Of a stretch of DNA of 64,000 nt, positions 32,831 through 44,499 are shown piece by piece (within the stretch, counting starts at the first letter, position 1; every line of letters starts with the position of its first letter). The position numbers and the translations under genes are program-made. The notes beneath the pieces were generated by a model, which saw only the letters and a list, made by a program, of their open reading frames with translations, did not search any database and was not told the DNA's origin. The DNA is from Acanthosepion esculentum (lineage: Eukaryota > Mollusca > Cephalopoda > Sepiida > Sepiidae). Where the stretch lies: positions 62,564,254 through 62,628,253 of the forward strand of contig OZ038488.1 of the NCBI GenBank assembly GCA_964036315.1, in the 5' to 3' direction.

Positions 32831-32939
32831 ATTATTTTTACTCACGTCATGTTTATCAAGAATAATTTTGGGAGGCTGAGAACTACGATAAATACCACAA
32901 GAACTCATATTAGACAAAGTAAAGTGTGTCACAGAGAAA

Positions 32940-33080
32940 TCCGGTCTATCCTGCTATTTACTCATAGCTGGCGGGAGAAGAAGAGGATTCATGCCTTCCC
33001 AAGGGTATTAGCACATAAGTAATGGATTCGTCTGGAATTCGAACTCGGAGCCGCTATCTATTACTCCACTGCAGTGGACA
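32940..33080 (-). mobile_element. tRNA-derived SINE copy
   Basis: Minus strand: GGAGTAATAGATAGCGGCTC, B-box-like GAGTTCGAATTCC, then CCATTACTTATGTGCTAATA and CCCTTGGGAAGGCATGAATCC, ending TATGAGTAAATAGCAGG. The block after the head is the one also found in the 5S-headed SINEs. Confidence 0.82.
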
Positions 33081-33239
33081 ACGTACGTGTGCAAAACACT
33101 TTTAAATTAAAAGTCTTGTGCCTCATAATTTCTAATTACACGACGCTCTAGTCGATAGTCTGGGTAACATGCTGGGGCCGTTACTATATTTCTCTTGGAA
33201 AGGAACGTCGTTACTTTATTATGCGAAATGTTTTACTGG

Positions 33240-33380
33240 ACTACATAGTACCTGCTGAGGGACAGTGCTGAAATATCGGGAGGAGTGGATTCATGCCTTT
33301 ACAAATGTTCATAGAATGTATTAAATACTGAAACCTCAACCGGAATTTCACGAGTTCAACGGTTACATTGCCCGTTTTAA
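33240..33380 (-). mobile_element. degraded SINE copy, probably same family
   Basis: Minus-strand resemblance to the copy just before it: AAAGGCATGAATCCACTCC and CGTGAAATTCCGG. The head is poorly preserved, so this is a weak call. Confidence 0.4.
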
Positions 33381-33811
33381 TTTATATTGAACCCATTTGA
33401 AATGACAAGACTTACCAACGAGTTGTATAGTCTATTTTAAACATACCTGATTACTTGAAAACTGTAAGGCCAATCTCGGCTAGTCCGAAAAAAATGCTAT
33501 ATATTCTGGTCCGGTGGAACAAACTCTCAAGCGACGCACAAGAGCAAATAGACTAAACGCGAAAAAGGAATAAGAATGTTTTACCCGCATTGACTGAATA
33601 ACGTATTCGATTCCAAATTCCAAGTTCCTCACCCGAAGAAGCGAACAGTATTCAAATGTCTGAATAACAACGAGGAGAAACATACTTTTCAGGATGGAAA
33701 CTACGTTTTTATTGTTAGGCTAAATTCGAGGTTCTAAATAAAAATTGGCACGCTTTTAATAAATTTGGCATTTGCGAGGGTGGTGATACACAGTGCAGAC
33801 GCTGGGCTAGG
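33381..33811. other. no recognised feature
   Basis: No motif recognised. Confidence 0.45.
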
Positions 33812-33815
33812 ATGG

Positions 33816-34111
33816 TGATCAATTAGTTAGAATTCCCCTGTGGGCTTGGAATTCTGACAGTACGGATTTTCTTTGTGTTGACAGACTTTCCCCACCAAGA
33901 TTCCTTGGAGAGCTTAACCGCACGTGGCGGAATGCTAAGCCAACGAATGTGTTCTCTTGGAGTCATCCCTCCCGCTACCTCCCAAATGCTACTACGTCTA
34001 TCCCTCATGTATAATATAACGAATAAAAAAGAAACCGTCTTTGCTTTATACAGTTTATTAAGTGGCGTTTGGGCAGAGGGGCTAGAGCCAGTGGCGACAC
34101 GGAACATAACA
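33816..34111. mobile_element. probable solo LTR with 4-bp target duplication
   Basis: Begins TGATCAATTAG and ends GGAACATAACA (TG...CA), with direct repeats ATGG at 33812-33815 and 34112-34115. In the plus sense a TATA-like TGTATAATATAA (34010) precedes AATAAA (34022), as in an LTR promoter/polyA arrangement. The opposite-strand start TGTTATGTTCC resembles other LTR-type ends in this window. The 81- and 94-residue ORFs inside are not supported. Confidence 0.6.
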
Positions 34112-34297
34112 ATGGATTAAAATGGTAAACATTAGTTCAAATTTGATTTTAAATTACACTACATAATGTTCAAATTAGTTTTGTAAATTCGCGTAATGCA
34201 AAATCTTCTTAGTCTTCCCAACTTATATCAGTGGAATGAAACAACCTGTATTCCTGACACTTAAAGCATTTACTTTAAATATTATCAACCTCACACA
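34112..34297. other. no recognised feature
   Basis: AT-rich spacer. Confidence 0.5.
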
Positions 34298-34319
34298 CAC
34301 ATATATATATATATATATT
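34298..34319. repeat. (TA)n microsatellite
   Basis: A short TA run that abuts the hammerhead end of the SINE. Confidence 0.9.
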
Positions 34320-34320
34320 T

Positions 34321-34366
34321 GTCATCCACAGACAGACTGTTTCGCTGCTCATCAGTGTGGCTAGAC
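34321..34366 (-). ncRNA. hammerhead-ribozyme motif with canonical core (type I)
   Basis: Minus strand: stem I is GTC/GAC, an internal loop, then CCACA/TGTGG (5 bp). The core is CTGATGA, then GCAGC (a 2-bp stem II with a single-base loop), then GAAA. Stem III is CA-GTC-TG, then TC. Predicted cleavage is between plus 34331 and 34330. All invariant core bases are present and stem I pairs perfectly next to the core. Stem II is abnormally short, which may slow or abolish activity. Stem III matches that of the 2.3 kb motif. Confidence 0.75.
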
Positions 34367-34534
34367 GTCCGGTTGCCTCTAGCTAGGATCGAAACCCGAC
34401 TGAATTGGCGTCAGTCGGAACTTCTACCGCTAAGCCGTCGGCGCACGACAGGGAGGAAGGTGAAGTTTAGCGTGTTTATTTTTAGATTTAGATAAACACA
34501 CAGTGACTGACAGTGACTCAATTCTGCCGAAGAG

Positions 34535-34537
<3 letters not shown>
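34321..34537 (-). mobile_element. tRNA-like SINE/retrozyme-like element ending in a hammerhead
   Basis: On the minus strand, after about 95 bp of leader, a tRNA-like body (34443-34375) carries an A-box-like TAGCGGTAGAAG (34432-34421). A B-box-like GGTTTCGATCC follows (34396-34386), then about 20 bp, then the hammerhead motif at 34366-34321. TA repeats flank both ends. The order, a pol III-type promoter followed by a hammerhead, recalls the schistosome SM-alpha elements and metazoan retrozymes. Only one copy is present here. Confidence 0.7.
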
Positions 34538-35459
<922 letters not shown>

Positions 35460-35910
35460 TAGATTAACCCTGGACCTGAAGATGTTAAGATAATACAGGT
35501 CAAGGAAGTATTCTCCCGGTAGTCTGTACTCATAAAGTAACAGTTCTGGAGAATCGGCTGTTTGAGTGGAGCATACTTCTTACCAATGGAACACGAAGTT
35601 TAATATGGATGGTATTCCCCCGTGAATATGATATTGCCAGTCCTAGCTGTGAACGTCTGAGCCGGTGGGACAAATGAATTTAAATCAATAGAATATTTGC
35701 CATAGCATTAAGATAGATTAGTTCTAGGATAATAACTTTTCTTCTATGGGATAAAGGTTCCACGGAGGAAAATAATTCATGTCCTACAGGGCCGTGTAAA
35801 CGGTATGGGACACTTCTCAAATCTGGACGGTGAAGACAGAGCAGCACTGATCATGGTATTACAGTAAGACTCTCTTCATGGACTGATGTGACCCTTGTAA
35901 AGATAGAGCA
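35460..35910 (-). pseudogene. Jockey/CR1-like LINE C-terminal pseudogene
   Basis: Minus strand: LLYLYKGHI, then SSPSRFEKC-type codons, a VPPAQTFTARTGN block, and SCSIGKKYAPLKQPILQNCY in place of the NSFFPRT...LWN region. It is the same family as 22.6 kb and in the same orientation as the next copy. Confidence 0.65.
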
Positions 35911-35999
35911 AGTTTTTTGAAGCAATACCCGGAACCGACTAATTTTCTAGCATCGTTTGCTTAACCATTTTGTCCCACGCAAGGTGATAATGTCACTAA

Positions 36000-36600
36000 G
36001 ATGCAAGGAGTTAACGAGAGTGAAATAAAATAAGAAAACGTTATTGAGGAGAAAAGACAATAAAAAGAACAGAATTCAGGAAGACAGTAGATGTCGATTG
36101 ACGTTGCATTTAAAACCTTGAAGATCGTAGGTCACTAGGAGCAATAAAGATGAAGAGATTTCAACAGGAGAGAATAAACTATTAGAATAGAAGCTGCGGT
36201 TATATCTAGCTGTTTCAAAAGTAAAACGATGAGACATGTTTGTTAAGCTAATAGTCCACAAATTCATTCAGTCAAGATACAAGTTAGAAAGATCATTAAA
36301 ACAAGCACCATGGAAATATTTATAGAAAAGGCACAGAAGCCACGTCAGGGTAGCGTGAAAGTAACTGAATTGAACGTGATAGGTCAGGACATATAAATTG
36401 ACAAACCCTTTGGATTTTGTCAAGAATCGCGAGATAATACCTAGTAGAGATGACACGAATTTACGCGTTCCATTTCAGGTCTGGAATGAGCTTTAGACCG
36501 AATTGGCGTTCGATACAAGGAGTCTCATTTGAGGACTGGAGTAAGTTTTTGGGACGGCTCTGTGGCGATTAAATTTTGTTGCGCAAAATAATGGCCTTTC
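36000..36600 (-). pseudogene. Jockey/CR1-like LINE C-terminal pseudogene
   Basis: Minus strand: FGLKLIPDLKWNA, ILDKIQRVCQFI, CLFYKYFHGACFNDLSNLYL, SHRFTFETARYNRSFYSNSL and TYDLQGFKCNVNRHLLSS before the stop. The last phrase is the ORF end in this LINE group. It gives the clearest C-terminus in the window. Confidence 0.85.
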
Positions 36601-37419
36601 TGGCTCTTAATCTACGAACCACAAAAGTTGAATGATATAGGAGTACCATCAACCTGGAAACCTCTCATCTACTACGGTAAAATGCAGATACAGCTATGCA
36701 ATCTGATTTTATAATTAAAGCTGACATAATAATTATCACTGAAAAGACTCTAAAAGTAAGTTATAGTAGTACCTGCAACTAATTGCAGTACTTTGTCTAC
36801 AGAAATGTTTCAAGAAAGTTCCTTCTCAAAATGCTAGCAGATTCCACGAATCAGAAGAGTGTGATTGCTGAGCAAGGGCATCTCTTGGGATCTATAAGAG
36901 ACACACAGTTCTGATATGATGACAAAATGAAAGAAGCAACTGGTACATATACACGAAGAAGGTATAGATATCCTCATTCAAATTTAAAATACGATGATTA
37001 AAAGGAATAAAGACGAGATTTGGAATCCTGACGATTTTCCAATTATTCTCTCTATGCTTTTATCAGTTTGTCCAGAAATTCAGTTCGTTTATTGAGTATA
37101 AGTTCGTTACATATCTTTTGTTTTTCTTATGTTCTGAGAATGATCTCGAAAATAATTTTTCGTAGCATTGTTTGGTTTTTAGTAATTCTGGTCATCCTGT
37201 TGAACTGCTGTCTAACATTATTGAAATTTTATTTCAGATTAGACACCCATTTGGGATATAGACAAGAATGTTCGTGTTCTACAAATCTTTGTGTTTCACT
37301 AAGGTCAAGATGCTACCATAGCTGCTCGAGATATATGTATCGTAAACACAGATGAATGTCTTTAAAACACAAACGGTTAATGATAAGTTGTATATTGAGC
37401 AAATGAACAGACTCAAAGA
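36601..37419. other. no recognised feature
   Basis: A 95-residue ORF (37068-37355), hydrophobic in part, has no recognisable domain. Confidence 0.45.
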
Positions 37420-37790
37420 GGCAATTCCGGTGATACGGTGTGATTATTCAACATGACAATTCTCGCCACCACTTTTTCAATATGATCAAGCATGCAATTA
37501 AAGAACTCATTCAGGACGTTCTACAACACTCACCATATTCTCTTTATTTATCCCTTTTAGACTACCACCATTTTTGGTCGCTTTTTAACAATTTGAGGGG
37601 TGCTTCGTTCAACAACGATATGGATTTTAAAACGTGCTTGATGAAGTTTTCAAGTGAAAATCTATTGATATCTATCGCCAAGTCATTGAACAGTTAGTGG
37701 ATCGTTGGCAGGAGGTCGTAGTCAGTGGAGGTGGGGTTCACTATTGAATGATTCATCAGATCTATCAATAAATAATTAGTAGTAAAACGA
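37420..37790 (+). pseudogene. mariner-like transposase C-terminal pseudogene
   Basis: The plus frame at 37440-37697 reads MIIQHDNSRHHFFNMIKHAI, then a SPYSLYLSLLDYHHFWSLFN block. Then come NLRGASFNNDMDFKTCLMKF and, after a frameshift, VIEQLVDRWQEVV. HDN...H and SPY...L..LDYH...SL correspond to the second and third catalytic regions. It is 5'-truncated. Confidence 0.85.
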
Positions 37791-38690
37791 ATTATAAAAA
37801 AAATGGACGAATGTATGTAACATAATAGAAAAATTATTTAAACCGAACGAAAAGTTTTGGGCAACAGAATACCATTTAAAATTAAAAGACGAGCAAATAC
37901 TATATGATGATAGACTCTCGTACGATGAATTAAATTACATAGTACAAAGGGAATTAAATCTCGCTAAATAGACCAAATTATACATTGTACGTGCGACAAA
38001 ATAATAGAAGTAGAAGAATAAGTTTTACAATAGCAAATACCACATTATGTACTAAAATCAATTTTAGTTACACCAAATTATAACACTGTACCTCATGTCC
38101 TAAAAGCCTAAACTCTAAATAATAGGTTTTTATTTATTAATCCGACACATCCTCCCGTAGGATGGATTTTTCTTTAATAAGATTATTCAAATGTTCAGGC
38201 TGTTAGACAAAAGAAACTACTGTTTAAGAAAATACACGGGGCGTCTACTAAAATATAGATATCCTCTATAACGTTTAAATAATAAAAATTGTGACAGACT
38301 AACATAAAAAACGTCCTATCGGGCGGCATTTATGTTAGCTCCTGCGGAGGGCTCTTATTTGGGCTTTCACAATAGATAGGGGAGTAGATTCAATAGGCAA
38401 CAATAAACTACAGAAGAACTCAAAATTGATTGCTGCATTTAAGTATTGCATTAATATTTAAGCTTAAAGTTCAATGATAATTCTTCTGCCGCCACTTAAT
38501 TGATTTGATGTATGGAAGGTCTTACTGTTCTTACAAACAATTATTTTTTATTTCTGTTGTAGATTCGATATCAATAAATAGATAAGGAAAATAAATGTAA
38601 TAACGTAATAATGCAAACTGGTAATACGGGCTAGTAGATCCAGGAATGCTGGTTAGTAGCAATAATATATATACAGTCTTGGTATTGAAG
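37791..38690. other. no recognised feature
   Basis: AT-rich, only a TTATGTTAGCTCCTGCGGAGGGC-type GC patch near 38330. Nothing assigned. Confidence 0.45.
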
Positions 38691-39275
38691 TATCGCGGTA
38701 TGACTACTTACTGAGTCTAGGTGCTGTGACGGTGACTCTTTTGTTACCCTCCTCTGATACTACTCAGCGTACTGACTTCTCGACTTTCTTAACGTACTGC
38801 CGATAGTATTTACTGTCCCCACCACGAGGGATAGATGTGGCAGAAGGCCGGGTTTAAAGTGGGGTATTCCTGAGCCCGGAGGATCGGCCAAAAAATGCCC
38901 ATAGAACCCGTATAAACGGAATCGGTTTTGTCAACCTCCCCGAACGAGACTCTGCCCTTCGGCGGAGCCTCGTCCGGGTTCCTCTCTGCACAGAGGCAGA
39001 TAGTTCGACTGTCCAGCACTTAACGTGCTGCCGACAGTATTTACTGTCCTCCCGCACGAGGGACAGATGTGGCACAAGACTGAGTTTACTGTGAGTATTC
39101 CCGAGTCCGTAGGCTCGGCCAAAAAATGCCCGTAGATCCCGTATAAACGGGATCGGGTTGGTCAACCTCACCGAACGAGGCTATGCCCTTCGGCGGAGCC
39201 TCGTCCTTGTTTCTCTCTGCTCAAAGGCAGAGAATTCGACCGTCACAGCACTTAACGTGCTGCCGACTCTCCGGG
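38691..39275 (-). repeat. tandem hairpin-rich repeat, two full units plus a partial
   Basis: The repeated phrase CTTAACGT(A/G)CTGCCGA occurs at 38788, 39019 and 39251, so the period is 231-232 bp. Unit 2 contains five consecutive hairpins. CCCGAGTCCGTAGGCTCGG is at 39099-39118. GATCCCGTATAAACGGGATC is at 39135-39154, a perfect 8-bp stem. ACGAGGCT...AGCCTCGT is at 39175-39204. CTCTGC...GCAGAG lies near 39213-39232. CAGCAC-TTAAC-GTGCTG is at 39246-39262. Each unit carries the tail motif GATGTGGCACAAG (minus-sense CTTGTGCCACATC). Sense strand is assigned by that tail. Confidence 0.88.
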
Positions 39276-39439
39276 TATTCACTGGTAGTAATATATGTAT
39301 ACCTCGGTTGAGTCCATTTGGGTAAAAAGGGGATACCACTTAACAATTTCATGGGTGACATTCGCTGGATTTCGCAATTAATTTCGATTATTCCCAAATA
39401 TATTTCCAAGTTACAAAAATTGTTATCGTACAAAAACAT

Positions 39440-39990
39440 TTGTTGCAAAAAATCCCGTAAAAAAATGTCGCCGAAAACAATCGCAGTAATGAACGCTTGG
39501 GAATCCCAAATTTCAGGATTACTGATCCGGATCCGGTACGGAATGTTTTTATTTGCTTAAGGAGTCGGCCTGATGCCAAAATGGTTTGAAATGTTGGGCT
39601 ACGGCCTCTGGGAGTAAAATTGAAAACACGGACAATCTTATTTTGAAACAATGTAATTTGAGAACAAATTTTTTTTTCATTTGAACATGAGCTAGTAAAA
39701 GTTAAGTAGTTGTTTCCCTTTAATAGTTTTTGTCAGGAGGAAAGGCGGAATCCGAAAACAATCATAGTAATGAAAACTTGGCAATCTGAAATTTCAGGAT
39801 TGCGAGTTCGGCTTCGGCACGGAAAGTTTTTAATTTGCTCACTAAGTCGGCCTAATTCCAAAATGATATGATATGTTAGGCTACGGCCTCTAGGGGTAAA
39901 GCTGAAAAAGTGTGACACAATGATACACCCACATTCAAATTTGTTATATAGATTAATAAATAAAAATCCATTACTTGTTTTAAAATTTCT
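39440..39990. repeat. tandem duplication, about 281-bp period
   Basis: Two diverged copies share CCGAAAACAATC, CAGTAATGAA, AATTTCAGGATT, TAAGTCGGCCT-like sequence, and GGCTACGGCCTCT-GG-GTAAA. The starts of the shared CCGAAAACA are at 39471 and 39752. Confidence 0.85.
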
Positions 39991-40215
39991 TTGGTTAAGT
40001 TTTAGATACAAAACTGAGCAGATATGAACTTTGGAAATTTTGGACAAAGAAATGTGGGCTTAAAAGGCAAAATAGAACCTTGCTTAATCACGAAGTTCTT
40101 CGTAGCCGTGATGGGTAAAACATGTCGGATCTAACGACGGTTTCTGCTGCAAAAGCCGATGCAGGATTGAACTCAGGGCGCATTTTTTTCTCAAATAAGA
40201 TTTTGCGAATGTTCA

Positions 40216-40380
40216 GGCTGGTAGACGAATAGCTGCTCGGATTGAGGAATCGGAGAGCAGAGTTCGAATTCCAGACGAATCCATTGCATTCACTTACGTG
40301 TTAATACCCTTGGGAAAGTGATGAATCCTCTTTTTCTCCCCCCCCCCAGATATGGGTAAATAGCAAGACAGGCCAGGTTC
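40216..40380 (+). mobile_element. tRNA-derived SINE copy
   Basis: GTAGACGAATAGCTGCTCGG, B-box-like GAGTTCGAATTCC, CATTCACTTACGTGTTAATA, CCCTTGGGAAAGTGATGAAT, C-run, then ATATGGGTAAATAGCAAGAC. Same family as 32.9 and 44.5 kb. Confidence 0.85.
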
Positions 40381-40524
40381 TATAGGCTGGGATGGCAAGT
40401 GATCTACCGCAGAAAGAAATGGCAACCTACTGCGGTAAAAATATGCCTCGTCAGTCATGTATCTTTCGATACATATTCGCCTGAGCGTGTATCACGCATG
40501 ACACATAACTGATAATAGCAAATG

Positions 40525-40905
40525 ACACAATATGATCTTCTTCTTCTTCTTCTTCTTCTTCTTCTTCTTCTTCTTCTTCTTCTTCTTCTAGGACGCGGAG
40601 GATTATTACTCTCCATAACTTCCTTCATTTTTTGTTGTTTCTCTAAATGATAATTTACAATGATTATTCATTCTTCTTCTTTGACATATTCACGTAAACT
40701 TGTTAAATCGGTTAATTGTTGTTTCTTTCTGCTTTCATACATTTAAGTCATGTGTGTGTAATATTCTCCAGACATTCTTTCCTCATTATGATTCTCAGAT
40801 TATAAACATCATTTTCTTTGTTGTTCTTATTTTACTTGAAACATACATGTTCTCTCCGTAGTATCCTGAGAGACATTACATGCTTACTGAAGGCATCGAA
40901 TTATA
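40525..40905 (-). pseudogene. RTE-like LINE 3' end with (GAA)n tail
   Basis: A (TTC)n run (40531-40590) is followed by GACGCGGAGGATTATTACTC, the 3' UTR phrase, and eroded post-RT codons further along (ATTCTTTCCTCATTATGATT on plus). Confidence 0.8.
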
Positions 40906-41119
40906 ATTTTTTTGTCAACTGGGGAATTGTATATCGTATTACGTAGTATAAATATTAGTACTCTTAAGAAGTATAAAATTGGTTTAATTAGTGAATTACT
41001 AATTAGCTACTTAATTATAATGAGCCACTTAATAAGAATTACAACGTACCCATAATTTGACAAGAGAGAAAGAGTAATAGGCAATGAGATTTCAAATTCT
41101 AACCGAGGTCGTTGCGTTC

Positions 41120-41440
41120 ACATACGCATAATTTTTATATTATTTCACTTCAAGGAAGGCGATAAAGTGCCTAAGACGCAAGGGGTTACGGAAGAGTGAA
41201 GGAAACTTAGTAAACATTACTGAGAACATTAAAAGAACGGGACAGAACATGATAATTGACGCTGCATTTAAGTTTTTGAAGATTCTTTTTGACAGTAACG
41301 CATGAAGCCGGAAGAGATTTCCCCTAAGCGAGAAGTGCGGAAGAAGACACTATTAACATAGAACTTACGGTTACATCTAAAAGTTTCAGCAATAGAATGA
41401 TGAGGCGTAGCTACCAAACTAATACTACGATTAATTGCAT
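41120..41440 (-). pseudogene. Jockey/CR1-like LINE C-terminal fragment
   Basis: Minus strand: ETFRCNRKFYVNSVFFRTSR, then SSGFMR and MQRQLS. These correspond to the final 60 residues of the group's ORF. Confidence 0.72.
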
Positions 41441-41449
41441 TCTACGCCA

Positions 41450-43010
41450 AGCAAGGTAATAAAGTCCCTAAGACAAAAGGGTTGGGGTAATGAGAGTGAA
41501 TTCAAATGAGAACACGTTACTAAGAGAAAGGACAATAAAAGAAAACGATACAATGAAACAGAATATAAGAATTCACGTTAAATGCAGAAGGACGTGTACC
41601 TAAGTTTCCAGTTCTACGCAAAGGCATTCGACAAAAGTACAATACAAGGATCTGTTGGAACTGCTCAGCAACCTTGATATATTCGGGAAAGATATCAGAA
41701 TAATCAAGAACCTATATTGGCACTCAACAGCATCCATGCGCATAGGGAACGAGTTCAGCGAATATACAAAAACAGAAAGGGGTGTAAGGCAAGGATGCGT
41801 CTTCTCACCCGAGCGGTTCAACCTATACAGTGAGGCAATTCGGGAGAATTGGAGACCTTATCGGGATTTAGCATTAGCGGCCACAATCTTAGCAGCATAA
41901 AATACGCAGATGACACATTACTGATAGCAGACACGGAAAAGAAAATACAAAATCTCCTACAGAAGGTAGCGACGGAGAGTGAGAAGAAAGAACTAAGAAT
42001 AAATTACAAGAAGACAGAATGCATGGTCATCAATAAAAGGATGAGCCCGAAATGCCATTTGAAGGTCGGAAACACTAGAATCAAGCACACGCGGAATATC
42101 TGGGAAGTGTTTTGACAGAGGATGGTAAGTGCGACACTGAGATCCATAGACGTATTGGGATGGCCAAGGACGCATTCCAAAAGCTGGGCAGAGTATTGCG
42201 AGACAAGAGTATTTTTTGGTAACAAAGAAAAGTATACTTAGCTGTTACGTGAAATCTGTCCTTATTTACGGCAGCGAATGTTGTACGATTTCCTCAAAAT
42301 GAAGAAGAGACTGAAGGCAACGATGTGGCTCTACAGAAGGATGCTAAGGATATTTAACATCAGGAAGAGGCAGCTGAAGTTTCTGGAACACATAATGATG
42401 AAGGAGAACCTGGAGAATCTGATACTCACAGGTCGAATAAAGGGAAAGAGAGACAATGGAAAACAAAGCATGACATACCTGGCCGGCTTAAGAAAGTGGA
42501 TGACAGAATGTGGTATGTGGTAGGAAGCAGAGCGAAGGAATATGTTGAGAGCTGCAAGGGATAGAGAGAGATGGAGAGACAAAATCGTCTACGTCTTGAA
42601 AGGGCATGGCACATAAAAATATAAAGATTGTAGTTGACAGCAAATCGGGGAACCGGAAGTAAGTTAAAGCAGAGAAATGCGCAAGACGTAACTATTAACA
42701 TAGGATTTGCAGTTACATCTAGCAATTTCAACAACTGGTAGATGAGACCTTGTTGCTAATGCAGCATTATGGTTGCAGGCAAGAAGAGTTTCCAAAGAGG
42801 AAGGATCATCAAAACAATTACCTTGAAATACTTAGAGAAAAATCACAGGATCTTTACAGAGGAATATGATTGAAGAATAATGAACGGTTCCGACTGATAA
42901 TATTTCAGATTGTTCTTTGGATTTTGTCAAGAATCTTTAGATCGACAACAGTTGAGAAGCGTGTGAATCAATATCTTCTCCCCATTTCAGGTAATGAGTT
43001 AAATAGCAAG
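41450..43010 (-). pseudogene. Jockey/CR1-like LINE C-terminal fragment, split by an RTE insertion
   Basis: The upstream side (minus, 43010-42625) reads ILDKIQRTI, then a degraded SKYFK block and LKLLDVTANPMLIV. The downstream side (41600-41450) holds the NVN-like end and 3' sequence that matches the neighbouring copy (GCAAGGTAATAAAGTCCCTA on plus). The 1-kb RTE copy lies between on the opposite strand. Confidence 0.68.
41605..42620 (+). pseudogene. RTE-like LINE, RT palm to C-terminus (best copy)
   Basis: Plus frames: FYAKAFDK, then LSNLDIFGKDIRIIKNLYWH, TERGVRQGCVFSPERFNLYS and SGFSISGHNLSSIKYADDTL. The catalytic box YADD lies at 41903-41914. Then LLIADTEKKIQNLLQKVATE, INYKKTECMVINKRM, LTEDGKCDTEIHRRIGMAKD, YGSECCTIS, RRMLRIFNIRKRQLKFLEHI and QSMTYLAGLRKWMTE. 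The catalytic aspartates are intact but several frameshifts and stops interrupt the frame. It is inserted within a Jockey remnant. Confidence 0.92.
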
Positions 43011-43695
43011 TAAGAATATTTTTTAGCCTTGGTTGGCAACCAGCTCAGGAGAAAGTTAACTCGTCATTCAAACACGGTTGGGCATGGGGCTAGCAGCTCT
43101 ACTTCGTAGAACCTACATGCTACTGGAACAACAGCAGCGTGGTGAGGGTGTGGACGTATAGACAGAGAGACTAAAACTCAGTGAGAGAGAGAGAGAGAGA
43201 GAGAGAAAGATTATTACTAATTATGAGAGTTTGTCACTGCCGTTGCCAAGTGATACATGTAAAGCTACTAATGGACATTTATTTAATTTACGGATAGCTG
43301 ATAGCTGCTCCATCTTCGCCTGCTGGGATTAGCGCGTTTAAATTATGAGTCTATTGTTTACACGTTAATCAGAATAGAAGGAATAGAGAAACAGACATAA
43401 ATAATAACAATGGCGACGGCCACAAATTGGAAACTTCCCCGGAGTCACATTGAAGCATTTTTAATTTAATTTGCAAAAATACAACGACTCAGGGGTGTTG
43501 AGATAAAAGTTTCAAAAAAAAAAAAAAAAAGAAAACGTTCATAACAAAAATATTTCACCTCATGAACAAAGACAATCTGGTGAACTTTTATTGGCCCGCG
43601 TCTTTCAAGGTTGAGTAGGAATGTAGCAGCTTTTCTTTACACTTTACAGCTACCGCCTGGTGGAGAAAGGTGGTAGCGATTATGGAACGGATTTT
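43011..43695. other. (GA)n run and unassigned sequence
   Basis: Includes a GA run at 43178-43206 and an A17 run near 43513. Nothing else recognised. Confidence 0.5.
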
Positions 43696-44455
43696 ACATG
43701 TATTCTTCTTCTTTATGTGCTGTGTCCGCTCAAGTCGTTGGTTATCATAGCTCTCCACAATTTCCTGTTCTTTGTAGGTCTTAATAAATATTTCTTATTT
43801 TACCTAAATCTTGTTCCACACTCCATTTATTCAAGATCACTGAGTATATTATTCACTGCTTTCCGCTGTCCTTCTTGTCTTCAGTCTATCCTGTGAGTAT
43901 CAGATTTTCCAAGCACTCTTTCCTCATTATGTATCCTAGAAATTTCAACTGTCTCTTCCTGATGTTATGTATACGTTTCCTTTTTGTTTGCATTTTCTCT
44001 TAAATTTTGTAGTTGATCACTTATTCATTAACCGTTATGCTCAGTCTTTTTCTGTATAATTCTATTTCTGTTGCTCCAACTGTTTTCTTTATTCAACGAA
44101 GATCTTTATGTTTCTTAATACTCTGCTTAGCTTTTGGAAAGCATCTTTGGCTATCCCAATGAGCCTTCGGATTTCAATGTCGCACTTTCAGTTTGTGTTA
44201 CAACACTTCCCAGATGTTTACATTTCCGCACTTGTTTGATTTTGCTATATCCGATTTGTAATCTGCATTTTGTACTCATAGTTTTGCATATAATCTTGCA
44301 TTATTTCCCCTTGCAGTTGATATTTAATCCTTGTTTTTTTGCTTTCCTTCACTACCTTCTCAAGGAGTGTTTGTAGTTCTCCCACCATGTCTGCTGTGTT
44401 GTTAAGAGTGTTGCCGCAAATAATAAGCCCTGCAAGGATTACTAATTCTCTCAGA
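43696..44455 (-). pseudogene. RTE-like LINE 3' half
   Basis: The 3' phrase TGTGCTGTGTCCGCTCAAGT...CTCTCCACAATTTCC is at 43716. Upstream on minus come a FRKCKQKGNVYITSGRDS-like block, the KDAFQKLSRVLRNI-like block and finally VILAGLIICGNTLNN...ELQTLLEKVVKESKKTR. The YADD box itself is lost in a deletion. Confidence 0.82.
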
Positions 44456-44499
44456 ATCACCTCGCCGTAATGGTTGAATAAGCCCGGTAAATAGATGTG

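Noticed and set aside
33823..34120. Overlapping ORFs of 81-94 residues
   Set aside because: They lie within the probable solo LTR on both strands and have no recognisable protein content.
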